Assembly (NCBI GenBank): GCA_963971405.1 | Contig: OZ020488.1 | Span: 25,501,089-25,565,088 of the forward strand | DNA from: Psococerastis gibbosa | Lineage: Eukaryota > Arthropoda > Insecta > Psocodea > Psocidae | DNA: 64,000 nucleotides | Direction: 5' to 3' | Part shown: one piece after another, positions 42,321-53,490 of the stretch | Numbering within the stretch: the stretch's first letter is position 1 | How the letters are laid out: the number at the start of each line of letters is the position of its first letter | Program-made: the position numbers and the translations under genes | The notes under the pieces: generated by a model | Database searches by the model: none | The model's input: the letters and a program-made list of their open reading frames with translations, nothing else | What the model was told of the DNA's origin: nothing

Positions 42321-45300
42321 TCTTGTATATGGGCTGCATACAGTTGATTTGCCGTTATTGAAGATTGATGTGAAAATGTTCTGCATTGCGATTTTTATTA
42401 GAGGCGGATTTAGGTGAACCGTAACGTCACGTCATTACGTCTCACGTAAAATCATTTAATTTCTCACCTCTTGGCCCACCCACAGAGTTAATTGCCTGAA
42501 GGCGTTGAAATGTGTTCTCGTTATTGTACCATCAGTCCGATTGATGCTCCACAGTGGGCTTCCTTCATTGACGTATCTCATCTGTAGAGATTAACTGGAA
42601 ATCAGGCATCACGTCCGGGGCTATTCATAACAAGGATGCTGCCGAGTCATTCTAAATTGTATTATGGCTGTTTGTTCTTGGGTACTATAAGACACGAGCA
42701 GGATAAATTTTGATTGGTCAAGGGGGCCACAATTAAATATCCTATTGGTCGGTGCCCTTACTCCTTCTGGTTCTAAGCTGACCGCCCACTATTTTTTTAT
42801 ATTTTTTAAAGATTTTATCGGTGGCTTGATACAGCAGCATTATTAATAAATATAAATAAAATGCGTTTGAATGTCAATATTTTCTTAATTACCGACGTAA
42901 GGAGTAGGTTTGCTATCTCATGCAATGTAAATAACCTACTATAGTAAATTGTGTGGTGATCCCAACGCGCCTTTTTGGCACCGATTTAGTAAAATTTGTA
43001 ATGTTTTTTTGATAAATACACTTAGACATTATTAATACTTTATAATTTATAATTACTTTTTACGTTAACTTACAATTTTAAATGGTATGAAACTGATTTG
43101 AAATTAAATCTAAGTTTTTTGCTAACACAGACGTGACATAGAAAACATGTTGCATCATCTACAGCGTTTACTGTGCGAGCCCCCGACAAGTTGATTAACT
43201 TGGGGGCCCACAGGTTATTTGTTAATTTATAAATATATTCCTTCGGCGCAGGGGAGTACTGGCCGCAGAAGAAGAAGAAGAAGATTGTTTTAAAGTAATA
43301 TTAACTATGGAAACTATGCACACTGATATAGTAATATTATAGAACAAAAGCTTCTCTGTACTCCCACCGCTGTATAAAAGGTCTATTTCACCCAAGTTAT
43401 AAAAGGAAAATTCCTGAAATATCTGAAATGTGTGCGAAACCTTCAAAGCCAGCCGTCGTAAAGCTCGAGGTTACGACGAGTTTGCGTTCACAAAAATTCA
43501 TAACGGAATTCAACTACCACTAGGGAGTAGGGGTAGTTATTTATTGTAGCTTGCTGGTAAATCGAGAATTGTTAGGTAAAATGGGTAATTAAACACAAAT
43601 AAATTCCTTTTCATTGTGAGAATAGGTCACTTTTGATTATTATTATTATTTTTTTATCATTCACATAATAAATTACATAACATAACAAATTACTTATTTT
43701 TAGTAAAAGTGCAAGCTTTGGGGCGTACACAGGCCGTTTCTAAAAAAGTAGCAACCAGCTTCAGTCAAAACAACTTCCTGTTCGGCCCTCCGTACAGCAA
43801 CTAGAAATCAAAAAAACAAGACAATAGAAAATAAATTTTTACACTGGGCTACAAAACCTTTGGATTTAAGAGTGCTTTCGAATGCTGCTATACGTATTAA
43901 TACGAACAACAGTCCAAAATAAGGTATGTTTTCTTGCCTTTGTAGTAGCTCCTCACAGTACGCAAATGATCTTTATGGGAATAACGAAGTGAACTGGGCA
44001 AACCGCAAAACCAAAGAGTGAATTGGTTTTCTATCATAATGACTCCAGGATTCTTCATGCCGGCCTTAAGCCCATGCAAGGTCTTACAATGCTTATTAGG
44101 TCACCGGTAGTATCTTTCGACGGCATTTGATCGAAAAGCGACAAGCCATCAACAATCTCACGTTGGGCCAAGAACCTAAGTTCTTCTGTATATACTCTTT
44201 ATTTGGCGGAAAGTAACCTTTTCGACGACTACTTCTTTACCGGCTTACTTTCCCTAAATCACAAAAAATTAATATTGTTTATTTAGCGCCCACTATATTA
44301 TTGGATAACTCCAAGCTTTAAATTCAGCCACTCGTAGTAAATCTCATATTAAAGCAGACTAAGGGAATTTTTTTATGTTACGGGTATTTGGCAAACATGA
44401 AGGCACCGCAGATTCCATGTATTATGAATATTTATGTGTTCTGGAAACAAGTGTTCAACTTCAACTTTCCTAAATCAAGTAGAACTGCTGAAAAATTGTT
44501 AATCTCATTTGAACTAATAGGCTACAATATCATAAGATTCCACATAAACGTGAGTCAAGCAGCAGTCACCTCAGAGAGTTCATGGTCTTTTAAACATGAG
44601 CTTCCCGAAATTGGTCTTGAAACAAACATTCCACAGATATTCCAGAGGGAATATAAAGTTTCCGAAAACTTTACTGAGATTTTGTGTTGCAACTCCAACA
44701 ACACAAGACAAATACGGGACTGAAATAGTCTCAAAATTTCCAACACTATTTGACTACTGTCTTCCAACTCAATCAATTCAATGGCAGACATTTACCTCGA
44801 TGAATATTGTTTCTCTTTCAGAACTGGGAATGATAAAGCCCTCATGCATTTCCAATGACATATACACGAATTTGTTGCGACTGTGGAATTAAAATGCCCA
44901 TTTATAATTAGAATACTCACCTATCTTTATTTCGCCTATATTTAGTCTTTGTGTGAATTGGAAGACTAACGGCTTCTGAAGATGTCGAGAGCCAAATTTT
45001 AAAGTGGACTTTACAAAGAATTAAGATTGAAAAAGGCAGACAATGAAGCGAAAACGTAATGTCGAAGGATGTTTGCAGTCAGCAGTATTGTAATCGATAC
45101 TGCAATCAGGAGTCCAGGCCAGACGAGGGAAGAAGGAAATTACAATTTTATGGACGCAACAAACAGGGATAATCCCATTACGAAACTTTTCCACGCCTAT
45201 TAAACTTAGGTTTCCTGTTGCTTTTAACCCTGGCATCAACTTCTGGACTAGCGTCTATAAAAGTCCCATTTATGCCAGCTTGCCTTGTAATCTTCAAATG

Positions 45301-45536
45301 CATTTATGTTCTGAAATTATTTTTTACGTTAAGCGAAAACTTCCTAAATGCTTCATCACCAGATGGAAGTTAATTTGTAAGTCAATATGCGAAAAATAGG
45401 GGTACCTAATATATTTACAGTTTGAATGTTAATTCAAATAAAGTCCGGCAAACCTTCAAATATCTTACTGGTAATTTTTTAGTTGTGACAACCTATTATA
45501 TCATCCCTTAGCTGTCAGAATATCATATGGTTAACT
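42321..45536. other. Intergenic stretch, nothing recognised except a LINE-like tail
   Basis: At about 43240-43285 the sequence ggccgcagaagaagaagaag resembles LINE 3' ends with an AAG tail. The rest has only overlapping AT-rich frames. Confidence 0.3.
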
Positions 45537-45780
45537 TATTGGATGTTTATCTCGAACGCCCCTGACCTGACCGTTCGATTTCCAGCAGATAGCTACTTGG
45601 CGGAAGGCGGAGCAGAGTAGTGACGCTAATTGGCGGGCAAAGTGGGTGTTGATCGTAGAACCGAAATTAGAGGATATGGAAAAAAACTGGGCTTGGCGGG
45701 ATTCGAACCCACGATCTACGCCTAACCGGGGCGTCGTCTTAACCGCTGGACCATATGCCCCGACAAGGCCAGTAATCGCC
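45537..45780 (-). mobile_element. tRNA-Thr-like SINE or tRNA pseudogene, full head
   Basis: Minus strand from about 45764: gggcatatggtccagcggtt, then aagacgacgccccggttagg, cgtagatcgtgggttcgaat, cccgccaagccca. It folds as a near-complete cloverleaf. The anticodon stem ACGCC/GGCGT is perfect around loop CCGGTTA (anticodon GGT, but C at position 33). The T arm is GTGGG/CCCGC, the D stem is GTC/GAC, and the acceptor stem pairs 5 of 7. A poly-T run and about 150 bp of body follow, so a tRNA-derived SINE is likelier than a working gene. Confidence 0.7.
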
Positions 45781-45825
45781 AAATCCTCTACTTATGCTCA
45801 AATTGACATGATTCGTGTTGCTAGA

Positions 45826-45900
45826 CCCGGTTAGGCGTAGATCGTGGGTTCGAATCCCGCCAAGCTCAGTTTTTTTCATATCCTCTGATTTCGGTTATAA
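45826..45900 (+). mobile_element. Second tRNA-Thr-like copy, inverted, 5'-truncated
   Basis: It starts in the anticodon loop (acccggttaggcgtagatcg), continues tgggttcgaatcccgccaag, and shares the tttttttc and atatcctct stretch with the minus copy. With 45643-45735 it makes an inverted repeat of about 75 bp around a roughly 90-bp spacer. Confidence 0.75.
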
Positions 45901-46832
45901 CGAGGAGGTTACCTCTTCAACCAAAGTTAATTTAATGTCAGTGTTATATATACCATATAATACTACAATGTGTTGATCGTAGACTTCAGTATTCACGGTT
46001 TTTCTTGCGGGTTCTTCGCACGGGCCCTTTTCTTGCATGTCCCACCTCCCAGCTAAGAATAGATAACCGCACATGTCATTCTGACATGACGTGACAATGG
46101 CCAGTGTGTACAATGAATCTCTCATCTACTTCCTACACCATTCTTCAGACTTCACACGCTAGTAGTGCAGCAGTAGTTATGGTGGCTGTGGCAGGAGGAC
46201 ACTACCTTCACTGCTTCTCCTGCTAGGCCAGTCAATTTCGCAAAGTATGAGGGCAGCAATGTTAATAAACTTCCTAAATAGTTTTAAGCTAATAAAGGGT
46301 CTTCACGATGTCGGTGTTATCGAGTTATCCCTAGTTAAGTGTGTTATAACTTATATCAAGTTAACACTGCTGACCACCGCCATATTTATTTCAGTCGGTT
46401 GATTTGAAGCACTTGTTTAGTATTTTGTAATATTTTAATTTATTTGTATTGTGTATTGTGCCAGAAACAATTACCGGAAATGCTTTAATGAAGATGGAGT
46501 TCTGCCACTTTCTTTAAAACAGTGCCACGAACGTCCTGACTACTACCACGTTGTTTACGCTGTTATTTTTTTCGATTGGCATACTAATTCACCCCGAAGT
46601 CCACTCACGATTGTGTGTACCTTGGATAACACTTCTAAGTATTGTAGATAAGTCGATAACAGCGACATTGTGAAAACCCTTATGAAAGTTTTTTTTACTT
46701 AAAAATCCCTGACTTAATAATTAGTCGACCTCTTATCTCTTACTTTGTAGTTTCCGCTTGCAGTGTTATATTCTGTTGGTCTTCGATTTGATCAAATAAG
46801 CCTACCGGTGCTTGAAAGTAGGACATATAGAG
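45901..46832. other. Intergenic stretch without recognised features
   Basis: It is A/T-rich with no repeat or exon that I can support. Confidence 0.35.
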
Positions 46833-47023
46833 TAAATAAATAAATATTGACTTTCTTTGTTCTATTACTAAGCCCTCTCCTACACACAACTAGGAAGACC
46901 CGGGACCGCCTGCTTTGCATGCTCTCCGAAGCATGGCCAGAAAATGCAGCAAGTTTGGGACTCGAACCAACGACCTTTCGGGTGAAAGTCGGAGTCTGTA
47001 CCACTACGCTACATGTCCTAACT
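46833..47023 (-). mobile_element. tRNA-derived SINE, family A, minus copy with body deletion
   Basis: On the minus strand: catgtagcgtagtggtacag, cgaaaggtcgttggttcgag, gcttcggagagcatgcaaag, cccgggtcttcctagttg, with the segment around gccctaactccgctagg deleted, and then an (ATTT)n tail. Both the A and B boxes are intact. Confidence 0.85.
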
Positions 47024-47027
47024 CGTA

Positions 47028-47166
47028 GTAAGTAGTGGTAAGGACTCTGACATTTACGCCGAATGGTTGTTGGTTCGAGGCCCACACTTGCTACATTATC
47101 TGACAGGCGGTCCCGGGCCTTCCTAGTTGAGTGTTAGAGAGGGTTTTAAAGCCTTAGTAATTTATT
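47028..47166 (+). mobile_element. tRNA-derived SINE, family A, plus copy head-to-head with its neighbour
   Basis: Read on the plus strand: agtagtggtaaggactctga, gttgttggttcgaggcccac, tcccgggccttcctagttga, gagagggttttaaagcctta. It starts 5 bp from the minus copy, giving a head-to-head pair able to form a long hairpin. Confidence 0.85.
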
Positions 47167-47239
47167 TCGTAGACGTATAATGTGTAATAATGTAAATGTA
47201 TAATGCTTCGTCAGTGTTCTGTTGTCATACCAACTAGAA

Positions 47240-47954
47240 CAGCGGTCGGCGGCCCGCGGAGTGTTTTTCGGCAGCCCGCGTAATGCAGACAAAGTCGACA
47301 AACAAAACAGAATTATTTGAATTTTGAACTTACGCATTTAAAAAAATTATGAAAGTATAAAATGATTTTTAAACGGCCTGTGTGATGAATTCGCCCGCAA
47401 ATTTCAAGATTTGAGGAGCAAGAAGGATTGGCTGCGCTTTGTTGAAAATCCCTGGCATACGGACATCAAAACCTTTTCGGAATTTTCCGTCTTAGGATTC
47501 AAGGTTGCAACGTTGATAGACCAGTTCATTCGATTTCAAAAACGATTCCAATTTTCAATTTTCAAGGAAAAGCGGGATTAGAAAAGTTATCGTGAATTTT
47601 GGCAAGGTGTCCCCGAAAAATTTGGGGATTTTAAGAATTGTTCCCTCATCCTACTTACTTTGTTTTCCTCCACATACTTGTGCGAAGCATCATTTTCTAA
47701 GTTGAAATATGCCAAGAACAAGTATGGTAACCGCCTCACAGATCCCCATTTGGATGATATTTTGCGCATTGCTTGTTTGAATTTTTGTTCAGGTTTACAT
47801 TAATTATTGTAAAATATAGCCTACTTGAAAACAGAAAATGCCTACTTTTTAGAGTTTCCGTAATAGGTGTCTATATGTATTTAATAAGTGCGGCCCGCAA
47901 GAAGGAACAGAATAAAAAATTTGGCCCACTGGAGAAAAAGGTTGCCGACCGCTG
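47240..47954 (+). mobile_element. hAT element, 715 bp, with perfect 8-bp target duplication
   Basis: The ends CAGCGGTCGGC and GCCGACCGCTG are inverted repeats typical of hAT. The target AACTAGAA flanks both sides (47232-47239 and 47955-47962). It carries only the last part of a transposase, so it is internally deleted. The empty paralogous site lies near 32030-32040. Confidence 0.95.
47363..47803 (+). pseudogene. hAT transposase C-terminal remnant
   Basis: The frame reads LCDEFARKFQDLRSKKDWLR, then WHTDIKTFSEFSVLG, then SSTYLCEASFSKLKYAKNKY and NRLTDPHLDDILRIACLNF, ending at TAA 47801-47803. The STYLCE…SKLKYAKNKYGNRL block is the hAT dimerisation region, of the kind domesticated in ZBED5 and GTF2IRD2. 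One in-frame TAG (47579-47581) interrupts it, and the N-terminal zinc finger and most of the catalytic core are absent. Confidence 0.9.
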
Positions 47955-48050
47955 AACTAGAATGTCCCCTTCGAGTTTGACACTGCATGGTCACACATCA
48001 ACCCCCTCCCCCCTTCAGCATAATAATTATAATATAGATGATAAACCTCC

Positions 48051-50274
48051 ATATTCCTTTATTATTTTGATCAATCTGAACACGCATCCACTCCTTTATA
48101 CACGCACTATCGAAATTAATGTAATAATGTATGTATACTGTACATAATTATATATACTGTAGGTATATATTATATTGATTAGCTATGCCTTCATCATATC
48201 CGATAGACGTATTTGTGGACCGTACGCAATCATGGCAATGCGGCAAAATATTTTTAATCTGAAGTTGCAAATATAGGCTCTTACGTTCCAACAGCCCACA
48301 AGCATTATTATCTTATCACCTATAGTAATGCATTGATTCATTTGTTAAAAAAAACAACTGATACTTAAATTTTGTATGTTGGTAATGGTCGATAGGGAAA
48401 ATTGACATTGTAGGGGTAGCCATGTAAACAATTAATTTATCTTCGGCTATGTTTATAGTGTCTTTTGCTATTCTATTTTAAAAGCAATGCCTAATGCACG
48501 AATTAACTAAAAACTAATATTTGAGTGTTATTGAAGCAAAACGGGCTAAGTCTACAAATTTCTGAAATTGAGTTTTTGGCGCCAATAGATTCGTCTGGTT
48601 GAAATCTATGCATTGAATTAATCATTAATTAATTAATTAATATCATTATCAGAAGCTAATTCAGGCATACTCCAGCGTAAAACGCCCGTTTTGCTTCTAT
48701 ACCACTCATTTATTATTTCAACTAGCACCTTGGGGTAGCGTCCATACTTCCACCTTGCAGCGTTGCGTCAATTCAGTTATTACCGACATCACATTTTAAA
48801 ATTGTTATACTGCCACAAACAAAACCCGGCCGATACTATTTCTGAAATTACCTATGATAGGTTATTCGATTTTAACCCCGGCATTATTAAATAAACCCCG
48901 GTGTTAATCTGTGAATCTGAAAACGGCATAGTAGGGCTGTAGCAGGCCGAACTAGTTTCTTTATTTCCGTACAAGGCAAAATTTCGAGTCCGTATACCCA
49001 TCGACTTGAATTGGATTATACTGCATGCATGCAGCTCTAGGCTGTTGCATTGAAACTTGTGAATGGCCTCGAACTCGTACACCCCAAGTTTTCCAATTTA
49101 TTAAAGTGCCTTCCGCTGTGACCTGAAATCTATCTCTCTGCCATAGCTTGAGTTCTGCAAAAATGATGGCAAGATGCAGTATATTGTTTTTTTTAAATAT
49201 ATTTATGGCGGAGATTTTGAAATAGTTTGTAAACAACTTATGAACGGCTCGTTTTGACAAAATTAATAAATTCCTCGTTTTGCAGCCTCAAAGATATCAA
49301 AGTGGTTTGTCATATTAAAAATGAATAAAAAAATATAATATACAAGCTTTTTCTGTAAATTTAATTTTTTTTCCCACTTAAAATATATACCCTGATATCG
49401 GTTTATATGCAAGACAGCTTCTGGTGCACCTCCCCCCCCCCCTGAAAGTTTCGCTATGGGCATGAGTTTTTTGAAAGCTTGTATTTTTCTATCAATTTCT
49501 CATCCAACCGTTTTCACGTTTTTGTGACTGTCAAACGAAAAATTTAAATAATTTCATCACAAAAAATTAGGGTATATTACAATATAATATATCACTAATA
49601 AATCACATAAACAGTCATGATAATAATTTATATTGCATATTATAGAAACAATTAGGCCTCCCTTACTGTGTCATTAACATTGTAAAATGTTATTGCAGGT
49701 TACTGTCAAGTCTTGTAGCCTGCGGACGGACGTCCTGTCATAAACCACTATGGTATTCTAAGTGTACAGAGCATATATAATACTGCGACCCGTTGAAATA
49801 ATTACATGTCTCGAGAGAGCTAATACCGTACCTATCATGTGTACATGAGAATACAAATATTATTGTGGGTGGAGGTTTTTCTATGCTAGACAGTCCAATG
49901 ACTTAAATCTACAGATGAGGCCAACATGTGCTAAGTACTGTACGAGTATAAGTTTTTTAAGAATTTTTCCTTAATCTCGTGACCATGACCAACATAGTAA
50001 TCATAAGAAAAATTTGTTTGTGAAAACCTATGCGAAGAAAAATATGACTCAAAAAGTCAAATTTCTATTTTTAAGTGAGTAAATCTCACATTTACATGCA
50101 TGACTTGTGATTTTCATACGAATTTGTAATGTGTGTGTCGGTACGCCTACTCATTTCTATATGGCTGTCCCTTTTCCATGCCCCCTCTGTTAATATTTCT
50201 TTAAAACGAAACTAAGGGGGAGGGACAAATTTGTGGTTGGGAGTAATCAGATATTGCAAGTGCACCTCTGAATA
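48051..50274. other. Intergenic stretch without recognised features
   Basis: It is A/T-rich, with (AATT)n around 48622-48642, a TATA-like microsatellite near 48140-48175 and a C run at about 49431-49442. No exon was seen. Confidence 0.35.
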
Positions 50275-50525
50275 GGCGGGGTTTCCACCGACCTCTTATT
50301 GCAGAATGCAAATGACATTGACGGAAATATTTTATTTTACTCTATGCCACAGTTAAAATTGATCAATGATCATAGTAAAATCACAAACAAAGAAACTAAA
50401 ATTAAAAATGGCGTCATGGGATGTGTTAAGTACAAACATTTTAATAGATTTCTATAAAAAGAAAAATTCAAATTTCCGTCAATGTCATTTGCATTCTGCA
50501 ATGAGAGGTCGGTGGAAACCCCGCC
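50275..50525. mobile_element. Hairpin MITE, 251 bp, long terminal inverted repeats
   Basis: Left ggcggggtttccaccgacct and right aggtcggtggaaaccccgcc continue as inverted repeats through attgcagaatgcaaatgaca and ttgacg, about 52 bp each. The interior is A/T-rich and unrelated to the 82-bp copy at 13756. The right flank is TAA; the left flank has drifted (ATA). Confidence 0.85.
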
Positions 50526-50545
50526 TAAGTCTTGAATGTCTCCTA

Positions 50546-50596
50546 CCACGTCAACGTATGTGCATTCTGCAATGAGAGGTCGGTGGAAACCCCGCC
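50546..50596. mobile_element. Solo half of the same hairpin MITE
   Basis: It reads ccacgtcaacgtatgtgcat, then tctgcaatgagaggtcggtg and gaaaccccgcc. It equals the right half of the 82-bp element, with its own gene-distal half missing, and sits 20 bp from the full element. Confidence 0.75.
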
Positions 50597-50599
50597 ATA

Positions 50600-52180
50600 T
50601 GGGAAAATCACATATAATGAGTCAATTAAATCGATGATCCGATACAGTTTATGCCGGCTAGTTGTTTTCAAATTTTTCTGTAAAAACAAAAATGATTGAT
50701 AGCAAGAAACTTACAGACGCGCCTATAGAACTCCTCTATAATTCAATCTAGGAACGCTTGAAATGAAATCCTATATCGATGGTAGTTATTGTCTCCCCGT
50801 CAGTGAGCTGTGGCGGCGGAAGTATCGCATTGGAGGAATCTCCTCGAAACTGGTTTACACCAGAAGACTTTATTCCCGCAAATTTTATTTTTGAGTGTGT
50901 TTGAGCTAACCAGCTAAGCTTTTATTGGTGGGCCGGTGCGTCAGCTGTTTGATGGTGCCCGGACGGATACGACGCCGTCTCTAACGCCGTGACTCATCTG
51001 CGGACGTGCCAAATACTACTGGCAAGTGTCTTTCCTTTTGTCTTTCTCAATTGTTTTCTTATGTTATACGTACTATTTGACGTGGTCTTGTCATAATATT
51101 GTGGGCGAACATCATAGCCTTAGAATATCTAGACCTATCAGCGTCCCAGTATGATTTGGTTGGTATTTCCACTCCCACTCCGATTCGCAGATACTCCGAT
51201 GGTCGTTTTTAATAAAAAAATAAAATTTTTGCTATTTTTACTTTGCCACCTGATTTTTGCAATCATAGCTATGGACCTTTTTTGATAGAATAGAAATCCG
51301 AAATGCCTATGCAGCTATTGAAAGACCACATGACGTTGTGGTATCCGATTGGCTGGCCCGGAACAAGAATCTTTCGCGAGCATTTTTTTAGTAATTTTTA
51401 AATATATCAGAAAGAAACTGAAGACGTGTTGCATCATTCAGTTTCAAAATAAGTTCATGGAAACCACCAGCAATACTGACAAAAAAGTGTTCATCTAGTT
51501 TGCTATAGGAGGATATTTCGAGCATTTTTCACAAATTCCAGGGTGTCTGGTATGTTGTGCGTATGCACGATAACCCTTTAAGGGTTTAGGGAATATCCTT
51601 CGATCGTATTGGAGTTTCGAAGAAAGTAAATAAAGCCCGCTGTATAAGTTAACCCACGGGATTATTCCTTCAGTTTCAAACATTTAGCTCGTGGGCCCGT
51701 GGCACGTAGTAGTCGGTATAGCCAAGTTATTAGAGGTCCCTCCGCCGACTCGTCCCTCAACCCAATGTTTTATCGCCTTTTTCATTCACCCACAGCATGC
51801 CTTGTTAAATTATTCAGCGGAATCGGGTTAGGTTTCTTCCCATGAATTTTTTTAGTGTTCTACTTCTACCTTCGCTGGGTTAAAAAGTAAATAATGAATA
51901 CCTAATGCTGCACTTCTTTCAAGTCTTGAGATAAATTTACTTATAGATTTTACCTCACGGGTGAAGTTTCCATGGATCTAAAGTGGTTTTTGCATTATTT
52001 ATTCCTTTTATTTCAGTGATGAAATTTATATGCTTCTTCCGAAGTTGAGAAATACTTCTTCACGCCTATCCGTAACATACTGAGCTGGAGTTGTTTATTA
52101 TGGGAAATACTCATGCATATAAAAGAAAACTATTTGTCATATGTACGCTAAGTCGTGGCAAGTAATTATAAAAACTAATC
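50600..52180. other. Long single-copy stretch, nothing recognised
   Basis: A GC-richer block at about 50760-51010 is open in two frames on the plus strand but has no domain that I know. It might be a promoter or non-coding exon. The rest is plain A/T-rich sequence. Confidence 0.3.
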
Positions 52181-52184
52181 TTTA

Positions 52185-52334
52185 GGGGAGGCTTCCACCA
52201 AACTCCAAAAAACTCCCCTTCGTTAAATGAGCCCGCTTGGTCCTATCGACAGTAAACAAAAGTTTACCTCTAAAACGTTTTGCCATTTACCGAATGAAAG
52301 TTTTTGGGAAGTTGTTGGGAGGTGGAAGCCACCC
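52185..52334. mobile_element. 150-bp hairpin-type MITE with TTA target duplication
   Basis: The ends ggggaggcttccacc and ggtggaagccaccc are inverted, with TTA on both sides (52182-52184 and 52335-52337). The termini are related to, but distinct from, the ggcggggtttccacc group. The 3-bp TWA target fits PIF/Harbinger. Confidence 0.85.
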
Positions 52335-52502
52335 TTAACATGTTAGGTTATCCTTTTCATATATTATTAAACAAGATAAAGCGGGCGATATCTAGTTTTG
52401 GTGGATTAGTCAATAATTAAGCTGCCATGCCGGATTTTCAGAACCTCATGTGGGAAACTGACTCAGAGCTTCCAGGGTTAATTTGTGGAATAGGGGGAAT
52501 CA

Positions 52503-52600
52503 ATCGACTTCGATGGCCAAGTGGTAGCGTGTTCTCACTTGTGCGAGTTTCTACACGCCATGCGATCGGAGGCGTGTCGTAACTCTGAGGCGACTGAAGA
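52503..52600 (+). mobile_element. tRNA-like SINE head, third type
   Basis: The sequence cgacttcgatggccaagtgg, tagcgtgttctcac resembles a tRNA A box and D arm. It is followed by catgcgatcggaggcgtgtc and gtaactc. The A-box word recurs inside the LINE fragment at 17590 and the latter part is present inverted at 54178-54205. No B box as good as in family A is visible. Confidence 0.5.
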
Positions 52601-53064
52601 GGTCAATCGGATACATTCATAAATTGTTTGTATGTAATTAATCTGTTTATATTTAACAAAAAAATGTCATTGGCAAGCATGCACAAATAATAGTAGGTAC
52701 CGTTTACCAGCCAAATTAATATTATTATATTAATACAGGACAATGTCCCCTAGATGTAAGCATGCCTAAGTCAATGTTAAGAATTATAGAATTTGCAAGT
52801 TTTATGCAAGTTTTAAGAAACTAAGAATGAAAAAGAAACGGGCAATTGACGCAAAGTATCGTATCCAATGTGAATTTTACCATAATGCAACTTTTCACAC
52901 TTATCTATGTACCGTAGGCTATATTAAAAAACAGTCGCGTTGGTTAGTTGTGCAATATTAAACTATTTATTAATCAATTCAAATTTTGAAAAGCAATTCA
53001 AAATGACAGAACTTATGTTTTGTTTTTAATTTTTATTATTTCGCACTAACTCTTGTCACATTAC

Positions 53065-53490
53065 GCCAACGGCCATACCAAGTTGATTCTACCAGAACAG
53101 AGCCTGTTCCAAACATGTATCCAACTTGGTACTGTGCCCTGCGGGCAGGGAAACACGGTGAGAAATGACAACGCGCTTAGGCAGTCTAAGTGCGTGTAGA
53201 ATCCGAATTAATCCTGTGACTTTACTATGTTCCCTGCCAACGGCCATACCAAGTTAAATCCGCGAGAACAGTCTGTTCCAAACTGCATTATTAACCGAAT
53301 TATTCGTGCGACTTAGCAATGTTCCCCGAGTGGTTTGGAATCCACTATAATCAGGAGGTCCACCCTGTCAGTCAACTCCCCTTCTCTCTGAGGTGAAGGA
53401 GTCTGCCCTTAGGGTGCCTCTAGATAATAAACAGGCTGACAGGGTTGCTTAAAAGCAGAAATCCTGTAGGCAGGCGTTGGATAAACAAAT
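53065..53490 (+). mobile_element. 5S-rRNA-like SINE, dimeric locus
   Basis: Head 1 at 53065 is gccaacggccataccaagtt, followed by gattctaccagaacagagcc, tgttcc and caacttggta. A second head starts at 53236 (gccaacggccataccaagtt, then aaatccgcgagaacagtctg). The shared body follows (ggaatccactataatcagga, ctgccctta, gggttgcttaaaagcagaaa). Two monomers thus stand head to tail, the first cut before the gtggtttggaatcc block. Confidence 0.8.

Larger units (their letters stand above)
47167..48050 (+). repeat. Duplicated segment D, copy interrupted by a hAT element
   Basis: The flanks 47167-47239 and 47955-48050 together match 31981-32136 almost base for base. The interruption is the 715-bp hAT element plus one extra aactagaa. 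Confidence 0.85.

Noticed and set aside
44388-44892. Overlapping open frames on both strands (78 to 111 codons)
   Set aside because: Three frames are open at once, the translation resembles no family and there is no flanking exon structure.
45531-45782. An 83-codon minus-strand open frame with GFESRQA
   Set aside because: GFESRQ is the usual by-product of translating a tRNA T arm, and the tRNA-like SINE explains the frame.
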